A stretch of DNA of 64,000 nt, taken from positions 6,596,501-6,660,500 of the forward strand of contig NC_044018.1 in NCBI RefSeq assembly GCF_900496995.4, given 5' to 3'. Of the stretch, positions 12,987 through 33,438 are shown piece after piece. The number at the start of each line of letters is the position of its first letter. Position 1 is the first letter of the stretch. The stretch comes from Aquila chrysaetos chrysaetos. Taxonomy: Eukaryota > Chordata > Aves > Accipitriformes > Accipitridae. The notes under the pieces are model-generated. The model saw nothing but the letters and a program-made list of their open reading frames with translations, was not told where the DNA came from and made no database searches. The position numbers and the translations under genes are program-made.

Positions 12987-13782
12987 CTGGGGAAAAAACA
13001 CAGAGCAAATCAGGAGACCGCCGCGGCCTGCGTGACCGGATCACCTACCCTGAAAAACACGCAGTGCGTTAAAGATCCAGGAGCAGGAAAATCAAGGTTG
13101 AGCCCATACCAGAATCGGAAATCCCGAGCCGCCAACCCGACCTGCTCTACCGGGGAATTTCCTTGGAGCAGTGTCCAGCATCCCCGGGGCCAGGCTGTTA
13201 ACGCCGTGTGCTGACCGGAGAGGGGACGTCTGGCCGGGGACGAGGCGGCGGCACTTGGGCAGGCCGAGGTGCTGCGGGGCAGGGCGGCAGCAGTCCGGCT
13301 CCCCGGGCGCCAAGAGGGAAGCGTGGGCCGAGTTTCTTTCGGAGCCGAAGGCCGCTCCCTCCCTGCCGGGCTACGACCCAGGGCTGCTCCTCCTCGCAGG
13401 AGCGGCAGAGAGGGAAGTTTTTGCAGCCCCCCCCCACCCCCCGGGGTCGACAAAACCGGGCCGTTTTTCCGAGAGGCCCGCCGAGGCCTGGATGCCATCC
13501 CCGGGGAGAGACGGGCGGGCTGCCGGCGCCGGAGGGCTCGCTGGGAAGGCCTGAGCGTCCCCGGCCCCTACCTGGGCTGACACCTCCGAGCCAGGCTCTC
13601 TCCAGCGGAGCGCAGGAGGGGGAACCCGCCGCATCCCGGACGAGGCAGCCGGCGCCGGCGGCATCCCCCGCCCCTCAAGCCCCGGCGGGTTTCACCGGCC
13701 GCGGCCTACCTCCCCCGGCGCAGGCCGGAGGAGAGCCGGGGGCCATCCCGCACACACCGCCAGGCCCGGGAGCCTCCGCGGC

Positions 13783-13835
13783 GGGACGGGACGGGACGGG
13801 ACGGGACGGGAGGGGCCGGGCCGGGCCGGCGGGGA
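13783..13835 (+). repeat. GGGAC pentamer array and G-run cluster, G-quadruplex candidate
   Basis: Five GGGAC units in tandem from 13783, followed by GGGA and several further G-runs (GGGG, GGG, GGG, GGGG) to about 13835. It ends about 95 bases upstream of the IMP3 ATG, so it may be in the IMP3 5' UTR or core promoter. Confidence 0.75.
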
Positions 13836-13930
13836 AAGCGCCGTCGGCGGCGGCGGGGCGGAGCGCGGCCGCTCCTCCCCGGAAAGGGCGGGGGGTAGGC
13901 CGGCGGCGCGGAGCCGCCCGCGTCCCCAAG

Positions 13931-14488
13931 ATGGTGCGGAAGCTGAAGTACCACGAGCAGAAGCTGCTGCGGCGGCTGGAGCTGGTGAGCTGGGAGGCGG
14001 CGGGGGGGAGCCTGGCCGAGGTGAAGGCGCTGCGGCGTTACCGGCTGGGTCGGCGGGAGGACTACGTGCAGTACAAAGCGCTGGCCCGCGCCGTCCGCGC
14101 CTTGGCCCGCCGGCTCCGCGACCTGGGGCCGGCCAGCGCGGCCTTCCGCGCCCGCTGCGCCGCCGCGCTGCTGGAGAAGCTCTACGGCCTGGGGCTGGTG
14201 AGCTGCCGGCGGTCGCTGGCCGTCTGCGAGAACCTCTCGGCCGCCGCCTTCTGCCGCCGGCGCCTGCCCTGCCTGCTGGTGAAGCTGCGGATGGCGCAGA
14301 ACCTGCGGCACGCCGTCACCTTCGTGGAGCAGGGACACGTCCGCGTGGGGCCCGAGGTGGTCACCGACCCCGCGCTCCTCGTCCCCCGCGCCGTGGAGGA
14401 CTTCGTCACCTGGGTGGACGCCTCTCGCCTCCGGCAGAAGGTGCTCGACTACAACCAGGAGCGCGACGACTTCGACCTGGCCGCCTAG
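13931..14488 (+). CDS. IMP3: U3 small nucleolar ribonucleoprotein IMP3, single exon
   Basis: IMP3 is a component of the U3 snoRNP/SSU processome that helps U3 snoRNA pair with pre-rRNA for 18S maturation in the nucleolus. The reading frame is 185 residues against 184 in human and is uninterrupted. It opens with [13 protein letters not shown] and contains [14 protein letters not shown] (about 36-49), an S4 RNA-binding domain from about residue 109 with KLRMAQNL and [17 protein letters not shown] (131-147), VEDFVTWVD, and the family tail ERDDFDLAA. The ATG has a strong Kozak context (AAGATGG). The open frame continues upstream without a stop, but homology starts at this methionine. Human IMP3 is also a single coding exon, so lack of introns does not prove a retrocopy; no poly-A tail follows the stop. 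In human the gene is on another chromosome (15q24), so its place beside PLA2G7 is notable. Confidence 0.95.
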   Translation: MVRKLKYHEQKLLRRLELVSWEAAGGSLAEVKALRRYRLGRREDYVQYKALARAVRALARRLRDLGPASAAFRARCAAALLEKLYGLGLVSCRRSLAVCENLSAAAFCRRRLPCLLVKLRMAQNLRHAVTFVEQGHVRVGPEVVTDPALLVPRAVEDFVTWVDASRLRQKVLDYNQERDDFDLAA

Positions 14489-15060
14489 GCGCCTGCCCGG
14501 CCTCGCTCTTCTGCTAAAACCCTCCCCGGCGCGCCCGAAGCGGGAGCGAGGAGGAGACGGGGCTCGCTCCTGGCGACGTCTCCCCTTTGGCCGCTCCGCT
14601 CCGCGCTCCCCTTTGGCAGCTCCGTTCGTCCCCGCGGGGAAACGTCCCTCCCGCAGCCGTCGCCCCGAGAAGACCGCTCCGGTGGCCCACCTCCGTCAAC
14701 GCAAAGCGAAAGCGCTCCGAAGGGTCTCTGCCCGCCGGCAGGAGAGGACGCGATCCGGGTTTAAGCGCTCGGCCGCTGAGAGTAGCTGCTGGAACGGGTT
14801 TTACGCCTGGCCGAGCGGCTCTTTTAGCACCGAGTCGGGCGGCTTCGCGGCCGCTTGTCGAAGAGGTTGTCGCGAAAGAGCCGGTTCCTCCTTCAGCTGA
14901 CGGGCGCGCGGTATCTGGAGGAGCCGCTTCTGGAAGGGTTTCCTCGTGATACCGGGGAACGCGTGTACGGGGGAAATAGGGTGGTTGGTTGGGGTCAGCG
15001 GTAAACAAGGAGGCCACGCGCTGCAGTTCTGGAACTGGAAGAGTTTTAGCCCAAACCAGA

Positions 15061-15388
15061 ATTAAAAAAAAAAACAAAACAAACAACCCAACAAACCAAA
15101 AGAAAGCCAACATTATTTTCTTGTGAAGCCGTAAAGGGAAGTCTGATACTGTGAGTTCGGCATCTGTGCTGTGCGGGGTTTCAGCTGACAACGAGGCATC
15201 GTTTACGGAGCAGGATGTAACCGGGGAGGCGTTGGAGCAAAAGCTGTCCTAAGTGTAACTGCAAATCTGGGGGGAACTTTTGCATATAAGCCAAACAAAA
15301 ATCAGTACCTGAGGGGAGCCTCAGGCCTTCTGGGGCTCTTGGGAACTTTATTCCCCTTTGATACAAAGAGCAGAAGAGCAAAAATAAA
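15061..15388 (+). promoter_or_regulatory. Candidate IMP3 polyadenylation signals
   Basis: A variant ATTAAA at 15061-15066 is followed by an A-rich stretch, and a canonical AATAAA lies at 15383-15388. These are the first plus-strand hexamers I find beyond the IMP3 stop. Either implies a 3' UTR of roughly 0.6-0.9 kb. Confidence 0.35.
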
Positions 15389-18300
15389 ACAGTTGTTTTA
15401 AATTGCTGAAGAAACGTGTGTGATATTTTATGATGTAGTTTCTGTGAGGATTTCTTCTCCTTTTCAAATATTCCAGTAAGCCATCTTGCACACCTTTTTT
15501 TTTTTTTTTTAATGCAACTTCTTTTATGTGACTTTTATGTAACTTTTTTTTTTTTGATAGCTACAAGGCTATTACTAAGTTATAAAGTGGTTTTTGCTAG
15601 AAATGCTTTCTTTCCCTTACTCAGGGCCACAAAAGGATTTGGCAGGAGGTTTAGGAGCAGAGCTGTGACTGCCCGTCCCAAGACCAAAGGGCTGGAGTTC
15701 AGCTGCAGCCACCGCTCTGGGTCTGGATGCTTTCCAGCATCCAGGAAAGTGTGGCGTTCCTGAATGGGAAAGGTGTCTAGGTGAGGGGTGTTTGCGGGTA
15801 ATCGAATCAGGACCAGAAACTGTCATCAAATATTATGGCCGTTTTTTAAAATGCAAACTAAATATTAAAATTCCTACCAGGCTCATAAGCCAAATGTATT
15901 AAGCAAAGCATTAACTTTTAAAGCAATAGTAGATATTAAGAAAAGGACACAAAAGAGGTGGGGAAACCCCTTTGCTTCACCTGTAACACCTTAAAAACCT
16001 TTTTCTCAGGGCATGCACCTTGCTTATAGTAAGAAATACAAACTGAAAAGATGTTTCACACCTGAAGCTTGACTTTTCTTACAGCTTTCACCCAGAAAAA
16101 CATCACCATTGTTTGGGAAATTCAGAAGGTGCCTAAGTCGGGTGCAGCTAAAAATGCTGCGTTCGCTCTGCTTTACTCTTTTGGGAGAATTTAAATAACA
16201 GCATGGTGACATGCCGTGTGCAGGGCATTTTACTACTCGGATGCTAAACTGCTGCTCTGCCCAGTTTGTCCGCTCTCAAAGGAACAGCAGAAAAGGAAAT
16301 CTCAAACCTCCAGCCTGTTAGCCTCTGCGGTTTACACCATCAGCCTGTTCTTTTTGACCTAAACCAACTTTTCATCATTTGTCTGTACACCTCCAACATC
16401 TGTTGCAGAAGGGAAACAACCCAAAATCCTGTAGGCTGTTAAATTAAGCAGTGGGAATTGATTTCCCTACGGATACTGTGGCATCCACCACCCCTGCTCT
16501 CCTCCTGCGGTACTGGAAATCAAATTCTTACATTCTTTTTAAGACATGCCTCAGGCTGTGCATTTATGCGTCTGTGTGTGTCTTAAGTCTGGAATTCTGC
16601 AGCCCTGCTGGTTATACGGTAGCTGAGACCTGAAATCAGCATCCTGCTCCTAAATTTTTCACAGCTGGAGTCCACGCGTGCCTCGGACAAGAGCTGGGCT
16701 CGCTTCAAGTGCGATAAAAAGGGTGTCATCTCAGTCTGAAAATGGAAGTTGCATCTGACAGCAGCATGCCCATGTCCTTGCTGGCGAATGCAGTCAGGCA
16801 GATGATGGCTTCCTCGTGTTTAACGCTGTTTTCACCTTTAGTTCAGGGGTTTGAGTTTGTTTGCCAGAGCTGACGTGCTGTGGCTGCCGCCGGGCGGTTC
16901 CCGCAGTGGCTCCGGAGCCGGGGATTGAAAGGGCGCAGGAAGCAGCTCTGACAGCCTTTCCCAGCACTTGGATAAACACGGAGCCTTTTTTTAAATTCCA
17001 AGGCTGGATCCAACGTCAGTATAAATCCGCAGCAGCTTCCGCGGGTGCGTGCAAGCTGGCGCGAGGAGGCAATCTGGCATTGTGCTTTTTTGGGCCAGAT
17101 CCTGCAAATTTTTCCCCTCCCGCGCTCCGGGGGCTTGCTGTGGGAGAGCTTATGCACGTGAGAGCAGCAGGACGGGGTCGTGGGTGTCACTGTGCTCCTT
17201 TCCAGCACCTTCTGAAGTGGGTTTGCTGTTCCTCAGGCAGCTCAGCGTCTCCATGAAGCTTGTGGGAAGTTACTGGTGGGGGAGGACAGAGGATGGTGGT
17301 GCTGGTGTCGGGGCGAGCTCTCCCCGCGCTTGACAAAACCTGATCTCTGCCACCTCCACCAGTGCCCATCCCAGCAGCTGGGGGCTGGAGGGCTGCCAGC
17401 TTCTCCAGCGAGGGAGCAAGGGGCTGCAGGGCGGTCTGGGCAGCCCAAGAGCAAACGGCGAGTAGTTCCCACGCAGGAGCTCTCGCTTGCATAGAGGTTT
17501 TACCAGGGCCTACAGTTTTAGTTCTTTTTTTTCTCTTTTTTTTTTTTTTCCCCTGACCTTGGCTTGTCCTTTATTTGAAGGCTGCCAAAGCGAGAGAGCT
17601 GAGCCTGGGGAATGTGGGGGAGCTGAAGCGGAGTCCTTCACACTGACGCCTTTTGTGTTGCAGGGTGCAAATGGCTGAGGCTGTCACCAAAATGCAAATG
17701 TGTATTTTTCCACTGATCTGAGCCACTTTTTTTTCCAGTAAACAAGAATGCTGCATGTCTTAAAGGCTGCTTCCATCTGACATCTCGGCGTGGCTTGGTG
17801 CAGAGGTGATGCCAACCTCGGTAATTCAGTGATAGCACATCACGGCGAGCATGGATGGCCCACGGGACTGGGGAAGGACATATATCCCCCTTGCCAAGAT
17901 GTGGTACAGAGATGGAGAGGAGCAATGGTGGAGCTGGGCGATTCCCACCCTTTTGGGTGATGCTCCTGCATCCTGGGTTAGGCCAGGGCCTCCCAGCCAT
18001 GTCTCAGGGCACTTCCATGCGCTCATCTGGGTAGCACTGCCCAGTGAGATATTCCCCAGCAGATGGAGGTGTCACTGTCCCCTTCCTGAGCTCTGAGTAA
18101 TCTCTTTTAAGTACATCCCCTGCCTGATTTGGCACTGGAGATTGAACCAAAGAGCCATTTCTCATCAGCGGGGCATGGGATCACCTTAGTCCCTACCCCA
18201 GATACCAAAACGCTTCAACATTCACTAGGTCTGGGGAAAAAGTACCCCTAAGTGTTATGACAGCATTTACCCGAGAACCCTAGTTCTGGTCCCTGCTCTT

Positions 18301-19174
18301 AAATGCCCCGGTTTAGGCACTACAGCAACTCTTCTGACCCTTTGCTTGCTGGTTTGGGCCTGAAGCAGGACCTGGGTGGTGGAAAACCTGTCTGCTGTGT
18401 GGTCAGGACGTGGGGACGTCAGGTAGAAACAGCAGGCAGCAGCTTTGGAGTCAGCAGGAGGAGGCGCTTGGATTCAGGCTTCCCATAAACTGGAGATTCT
18501 GGATGCAAAGGCTAAATCCAAGTGTATCCCCCCCCCCATGGGAATGTCCCCTCTCACTTCCCTGCAAGCACAACCTCACTGCAGAAAGGTCCCTTCCCCC
18601 CCTAATATTAGCTGATTTTGAAGAGATAAAGTGTTTCACCTCCAGCAGGCAGAGAAAAAGGGGAGCCCAACCACTAAGGACAGCCAGAGACGGCGATTTG
18701 AGCATCTCCAATTTCCTGCCAGAGCTGCCCGTTAGAGGATCCCACGTGTCCCCAGCAGTAAGTCACAACAGCTTCTCGGCTGCTGTAAATCATGTCAGCG
18801 GGGTTGGTAAGCGCACGTCCGGACGGCATTGCCGCCCTCGGTTCCTACCCTGAGGAGCCACCACCTGCAGCTCCCGCAGAGGCTCAGATGGTTGTGTCTC
18901 AGGGTAAAGCACAGGCAGGCTCTCCCGGCACGTTCATCCGACTAACGCTACCGTCCACTGCCTTGTCACCTCTATCTGAGCTCACTGGGCTTAAAACACA
19001 CCAGGAACCACATCCTAAAACTGCCGTCTCACCCCCCCACCGGCTCTAACAGCAGCCGGGGCACAGGGTCCCGTGCAGGCGTCCACCTTGCATGTGCTGG
19101 CTTTGGGGGAGATGAACGCGGTGCTGGAAGAGCACCCCAAACCCGCTCTGTGTCCCTCTGAGCCTCCCAGAAGA

Positions 19175-19240
19175 ATTTAGGTCGGGAAGGACTGCTGGAG
19201 GTCACCTAATCCAAACCCCTGCTCAAAGCCGGGCACGCGT
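19175..19240 (-). repeat. Short degenerate CR1 fragment
   Basis: The plus strand reads like the reverse complement of a CR1 3' end: 'gtcgggaaggactgctggag', 'gtcacctaatccaaacccc', 'tgctcaaagccggg'. It is short, so the call is moderate. Confidence 0.5.
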
Positions 19241-19299
19241 GGGGCTGCCTGGGTTTTGCCCGTCTCAACGCTGGATGCCCGAAGCAGAGTTTAATCACC

Positions 19300-20400
19300 C
19301 TCGCTGTGATTTCCCCCCCCCCCTTCCATCTAGTCTGAGTTTCTCTTGGGACTTGCTGCTTCCCACCCCCACGCTGGGCACGGCCGTGTCCGGCTACTTT
19401 TCCCTGCGGGAGAACTCGATTCACCTTTTTCCCTGAACTCCTGCCAACCTCGCACGTCCACCCGCCCCCCGTCCCCCCGTCCCTTGCAGCTTACCCGCAG
19501 CGAATCCCACCCCTCCGCGGGGACACGCAGGGATTTGAAGCCAGATAAAGGGGCTGGAAGCGGGGGGGGGGGGGGGGGGGAAGCGGAGAAGCCCGAACCC
19601 CTGAGGGTTGGGGACAGGCTTCGGGAAGAGCAGACTGAAGCCGGGGAGCGGGACCCCCGGCAAGCCACGCACGGGGCTGCGCAGAACCCCCCCCCCCCCC
19701 CGGCTCCTTAAAACCACTCTCATGCCGCCGTCTCTCCCCCCCCCCCCGGCCCCTTTTTCCCTCCCTTTAGCGGCTCCCGGCGCTCCACGTACCTGCCGTG
19801 GGGTGTCCCGGCCGCCCTCCGCTCCCGTCCCGCTGGCCGGAGGAGCAGGCGGGTCCCCCCGGGTCCCCCCCCGGACCCCCCGGAGCCGGGTGGGAGGCGG
19901 CTGCTCCGGCCGGAGGAGGTCGGGCTCGGAGGCAGAGCGACTGCCGGGCTCTCCCCGAAGGGGAGGGACCAAACTTTGCCTTAGTTTGCAGAGGAGACAG
20001 TCTTCCCCGGGCCTGGAAAAAAAGTTTGGGGCATGGAGCCATTCCCCCCCCCCCCCCCAAAAAAAAAAACCAAAACCAACCAAACAAAAAAAAAAACCCA
20101 AAACCGAAATCACCACCCGCCCAGAGGACCCCGCGGCTGCTTAGACGCCGGGTTGTGCCTTTGCAGGGCAGGGCCGGGGTTAGATAGGGGCTCGTTGGCA
20201 TGTGGATTTCTGGCTTTCCTGGCGGTGGGGCTGGATCAAGCAGCGGGATATCGGCGAGAAAATCCGCCCCCCCCCACACACACACCCCCGGCCGGGCTGA
20301 GACGTCCCACGGAGGAGCCGCGACCCTTACGGCTGGGCGAGGGGGGGGGGGGGGGGGCTGCAGCGGGGGAGCACTGCGCTTTGGCTCCAGGTCCCTCCAT
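19300..20400. promoter_or_regulatory. Orphan CpG island with long G and C homopolymers
   Basis: High GC and CpG with homopolymer runs: C-run 19313-19323, G-run from about 19562 to 19580, C-runs near 19688 and 19738, a C-run then A-run at about 20045-20070, and a G-run near 20341-20357. A strong minus-strand donor CAG|GTACGT lies at 19793/19792. No recognised protein is encoded. It could be the promoter or first exon of an unannotated transcript or an upstream exon of a neighbour. Confidence 0.5.
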
Positions 20401-22479
20401 AAAGAAATGCAAATCTTTTCCTCTGGCCTTATGAGAAAGGGATAACAACACCCTAAGGAAGCAGATCCCACTTTTGGGTGCAACTTCGGGAGCGGTTTAA
20501 GGTGGATCAAGAGCAGGTCCCTACTGATGGGGGGAGATCTGCATCCACCCCCCGCTTTGCACAGCCCCAGCCCCCTCGATAACGCTGATTTTAGGCAATT
20601 AACCCTAAACCCAGCAGCCATAATAAAAGATTAGTTTCCTGAGAGATCAGCAGGTTGATCCGGATGATAAAACAGCCATATGAGCTTCAAGGCTAGCAAA
20701 GGGAGGCAGCAGGGGAGGGAGGGAAGGTCAAATTTGGCTTGGCCTAAATTGCTTATGAAGCTGCACCCGTGGACTGTCTGCCCAGAGAGCTGGTGAGCTC
20801 CTGGGGTGGGATCGCTGGCTTCTTTTCCTCTCCCTTTGCGTGTACGTGTGTGGGTATGATCTAGAAGCTAGCAGAGCACAAAGGTGCTTGAAATTCAAGT
20901 TATATTTTTAAACTTTGAATTTTTTCTTGGAAAAGAATAAGAAAGTTGTATGAAAAGGTCCAAAAAAAATTTTTTTTTCTCTACTTTTGTCCAGCACTCG
21001 TTTCAGTGATGGGGTGGATGCATTAAAGTGTAACATTTCAGGATAGATGTAACGCTGATGAAAGGTTTTGGAGGACAACTCTGAAGACCTCTGTTTAATC
21101 TAAAGGAACAAATTCTTCAATGTTAGTGAGAGACAATGAGGAGGAGGAGGAGGCTGTGCACGAATGGTTAAAGTAACAGAGATGTGCCAAAGCCAATTAT
21201 ACTTTTGTGGCCCACTGAGGAGCTCCAAAATTTATTGTATTTTTTAATATATTCAGATTTTGCCAGATACGCAGGAGTCAAACTCAGCAGCAGGCATATA
21301 TGGGTCTTTCTCGTGGATCTGGTCTACGCAGTCCAGCCACCTAAGTCAGGGGACCTACTGAAGCGGGCTGTGATTCCCTCTGACCTTTGATTCTCGTCTT
21401 TTTCTTACAAGAAAGCAGGGTAGAGATGGCGGTGTGTCCTTCCAGCCTGGATTTGGGATGTGGTTGGGACGTTTATGGGAGTTGAGAGCAGGGAAATGGC
21501 CCCATCCACCTCTGGCTCCCAGGACGTAGCCCCTAGGATTGCAAACCTTCCCTCACATCAGCCTCTGCAAGCTCCAGTGTTGGTCCTCTCCAACATGCTG
21601 AACACGGAACTCACAGTATTTTCAATCCGTGAAAATTACTCCATGAAGTAAATGCAATGCAAAAGCTGGAGCAAATTCTAAAATGCTTCTAGTTTATGAG
21701 GGGGACTGGACTAATTAGCTCAAGACCAGCTGTCGATACAAGAATGTAAATGTTTTCTCCTCATTGATTTGGCCAGACTGGAGAAAATATTGCAGTGTTT
21801 CCATCCTCAAGATGATGTGGTAGCGTAGTGATCCTTGCAAGCTGCTTAAATTCCCTGCCAGCAAAGCAGCTAGGCAATATCCCCTAGCAGAGGTATAATT
21901 ATTGAAATCCACAGCCTCGCGGGGGCCAAAGATCTGCTTGCATTTCTTGATGGGGGTCTGTTGTATGAGAGTGGAAAGTGCAAAGCACGGCTATGGAGAT
22001 TAGATTTTTAAGCACCATGCCATAGCTCGATTATTTGCACCAAAGAACATCAGAAGATGCTTGCACAGACATTTCTTTCATCGCAATAAAACACTACCAG
22101 TAATGGATCTGCAGCATTGGCAAGGGAGGAGCCAGTTTCCATGGTGAGTACCAACAGACCCATGGCAAATGTTTGGCCTGAGCTGGCTGTTTGTTAGCAA
22201 CATCCTTGAGAAATGCAGCGTGGTTTTATCTACGAGTCCTTTATACAAAGGGCTGCGCTTTGCTCCAGATTTCCATGACTGCAAACCAAACATCACCATC
22301 AGTCTGTGATCACGGTTTTGAAGATAAATGATAATATTTTTTTCCCTCTCATTCCTTTTTCCTTATTTTTGGATAAATGCTGGTTTCTCACAGCGCGTGT
22401 CTCATTTTGAATGCAGATGCTGCTTGAGGTGTTAAAATTGCTCTTGAGAGGAGCTGATAAATCAGTGAACACCCACTAA

Positions 22480-30696
<8,217 letters not shown>

Positions 30697-33438
30697 CCTC
30701 AGATGCATCTGCAGGGTGAAATACGGATGAGCAGGAGAAGCAGATGGCCACAAGAACGCATCTTTGTGATGTACTGTAAATACTGTCATTAATAGGATAG
30801 ATGTGCTTCTGTCTGTCTGTGTGTCTATGTGTATCAGATCTCAAATATCAGAAAACTGCTGAAGATGTTTAAATATACTAATACTCTAAGTCACTGAAAT
30901 GTATAGATTTACAGAAATGACAGCAATTACCCCTGTTGTCTGAGAGGGAATTGGTTTTGCTCCTAATTGATTCACGAAAGCATCTGGGACTGTGGTTCTG
31001 CTCACTCTGGTGATGTCTGTGGCTTTTGCTTGGTTGGTTCTGGTCCTGAGTCAACCAGGAGGCTCTGTAGGGGCTTGTAGCCTCTGGTGTTGCCTTTTTT
31101 TTCTTCAAGAGTGGGGTGTAGTTGCTTCTTCTGGCTGAAGGGGAGACATTGATGTTGACCTTTTACAGGACACATGGGTCTAACAGCCTGTATCTACCAT
31201 TGCTGGCCCACCAGAAGGGAAAACATGCTTCCTCGTTACTGCTTTCAGACATCCGTGGCTGCCAAGACAGTTAGAGTACTACCTTATTTTTAGCAGTGCC
31301 CCCAGCCATTTTTATGTCTATGCTCATAGGAATGCTGTGGAACCACTCCTGAGCTATCCCTCTGCTCATCAGCACTTTCCATGGCAAAAGCATTTTTAAC
31401 CGTTTCACTTCTCAATCATAAAAAATGTGAATTTGACCCAAAGCAGTTTTCCATGCCATGCCAGCACCGGGCAGCCATTCGTATTGACTTCTGACATCTT
31501 TTGTATGTCTGCTTCCCCTCTCCTTATGTGTCTGCCTCCCTTCCCCTCTGCTTCCCCTCCACTACCCAAACCACAGCCACAACACTCGGGCATCGCAATC
31601 ACAACCAACAACTCTCTGATCCATCTCCCTGTTCTAGATTTCCAGGGACTAATTCAGCTGTCTACACAGAGGTGTCTAATGCCACTTGAGATGTTCTCAA
31701 GTACCCAGGCTGACCCTGCAGGTCTCCAGAAGATCCTGTGCTGTAGCTCCCAACCCCGTGCCGATGTCTCAGATACCCTAGGACTTCTCAGATGACTTGA
31801 GATGCCTACGTTTGGGCAAACAAGTGGAGCTCCAGCTTTGCCTTGTGTCATTTGCACTTTCCAAGCCATGTGAAATGTCAACTCCATCCATAGCCTGGCT
31901 CTTGAAGTAGTGACAGTGCAAGTGGAGACATACATGGGACAGAGCGCCTATTGCGGTGCTGATAAACTAAACAGACCTGTTTCTAGCCCTGAGGCCAGCT
32001 GCTGGAGTGTCCTCTAGTTGAGGAACAGTTTCCTCCGGGCTGGGCACACCATCCCATCTCCCCAGAGAGCAACTTTAGCATACGGGCTGTGCACTGTGGC
32101 CGTGGTGTTTTATAACTTGTCTCCTCCGATGCCAGCTGGATGGGGCTGGTGCATGGGAGGGGTGATGCTGTGTTGGGCACCACGTTCACAGGGATTTTGT
32201 GGAGATGGAAGAAGGTGTCTTCAGCATGGTTTGCTGGGGCTGCATTCTTTTGTGTGAGAATATCTGCAAGATGTTGGGTTTGCCTGCTGAGTCTTGTGGT
32301 ATGTGACTTTTGAGGGATGATGTCGCATGGGATGTAGGGAGTAAGAAGGATTTTCCGTGGTCTTTTTGTGAAAGCGATTGGGACTGTCATGCTAAAGGAT
32401 CAACTGCATTGAGCAAAAGCAGGGAAAGAAGGGAGGTGTGGTGGTGCCGGTCCTTTAAAGGCCTTTCAGCTGTGGACGTATGTCCAGATGAGATGTTTAA
32501 GATCTGCCTCCCTTGGGAAATGTGGGTGGCGAGGAGTGTCTCCTATTGTGGAAGTGGAGTTTGGCATCTGATCTGAATTGCAGCTAAAGGCAAAGGGCTC
32601 TGAGCGTCTAGTTTTGATCAGATGACTCAAACCCTTTCTTTTTAGGGGAACAACATTTATGTAATTTTTTTGCTTTACTACTTCAGGAAAAGCCAGAAAA
32701 GAACGAAAGCTAATGGTTTGAAAACACTTTCTTATACTTTCTTATTAACCTCTTCCTCTTTCGTTTTTGTGGGGATGGAGAGGAAAAGGGAAGGGAGTGC
32801 TCTTTTGCCCACAGAAAAGGCAACCCTTAAAATACAAAGCTTACAAACTAAGCTTTTTCACCTTCACTTCAACTTTTCAAATTAGCATCCCAGGGCCACT
32901 CCTGTTCTCTGAGCAGAAACTCTTCCTCTGGGTTGATTTCTAATAGAGAGTACATAGAAATTAGTGAGTCCTTCACACTGTTGTCCTACAAGATGACTGC
33001 CTCTCCTTTATAGGGGAAAAAGAAGGTCTGAGAAGCCTTCTGCTAGTAGAAATACCTTAAAGGTTGTTCTCAAAAAGGTGGCAGAGAGAAAGCTCGACAG
33101 CTTCTTATAGACTGAATCCATGTCCAGCAAGGTTGATGCTACACTTGAGATGACTCCCTGGAAAGAATTTTGAATATATCTGAATTCTGCGGAGCTTCAA
33201 GAGGCCTCTGAGGTTTGGGCCCCACACCTGGTGAATGTACTCTTTCTGGGTGAGTGTTTTAAAACAAAAGCAGAAACAAAACGTGCCGAGATGCATGAAA
33301 AATGCACTCAGCACTTGGCATGAGGTAAGACGTCCCTCTGGGCCTGAGCTGGTGAAAGAAATGAACAATTCAGGTTCTGAACAATTCAGGTTCTGCTCTG
33401 TTCATGCTGAAACTAGTTCATGTTTAGATAATATCTGC

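Larger units (their letters stand above)
13200..14950. promoter_or_regulatory. CpG island / divergent promoter of PLA2G7 and IMP3
   Basis: A sharp rise in GC and CpG density spans the PLA2G7 5' side and the whole IMP3 coding region, unlike the AT-rich flanks. The two genes point away from each other with their first coding exons under 1 kb apart, the usual layout of a shared housekeeping promoter. Boundaries were judged by eye. Confidence 0.7.

Noticed and set aside
13208-13930. Open frame extending IMP3 by 241 residues upstream
   Set aside because: It is Pro/Gly/Arg-rich chance coding in a CpG island; family homology starts at 13931 with a strong Kozak context.
13706-14338. 210-codon minus-strand frame antisense to IMP3
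   Set aside because: Shadow of the GC-rich IMP3 coding sequence with no recognisable domain.
19421-20621. Minus-strand frames of 231 and 284 codons
   Set aside because: They run through G and C homopolymers, giving poly-Gly, poly-Pro and poly-Phe stretches; no domain and no conserved motif.
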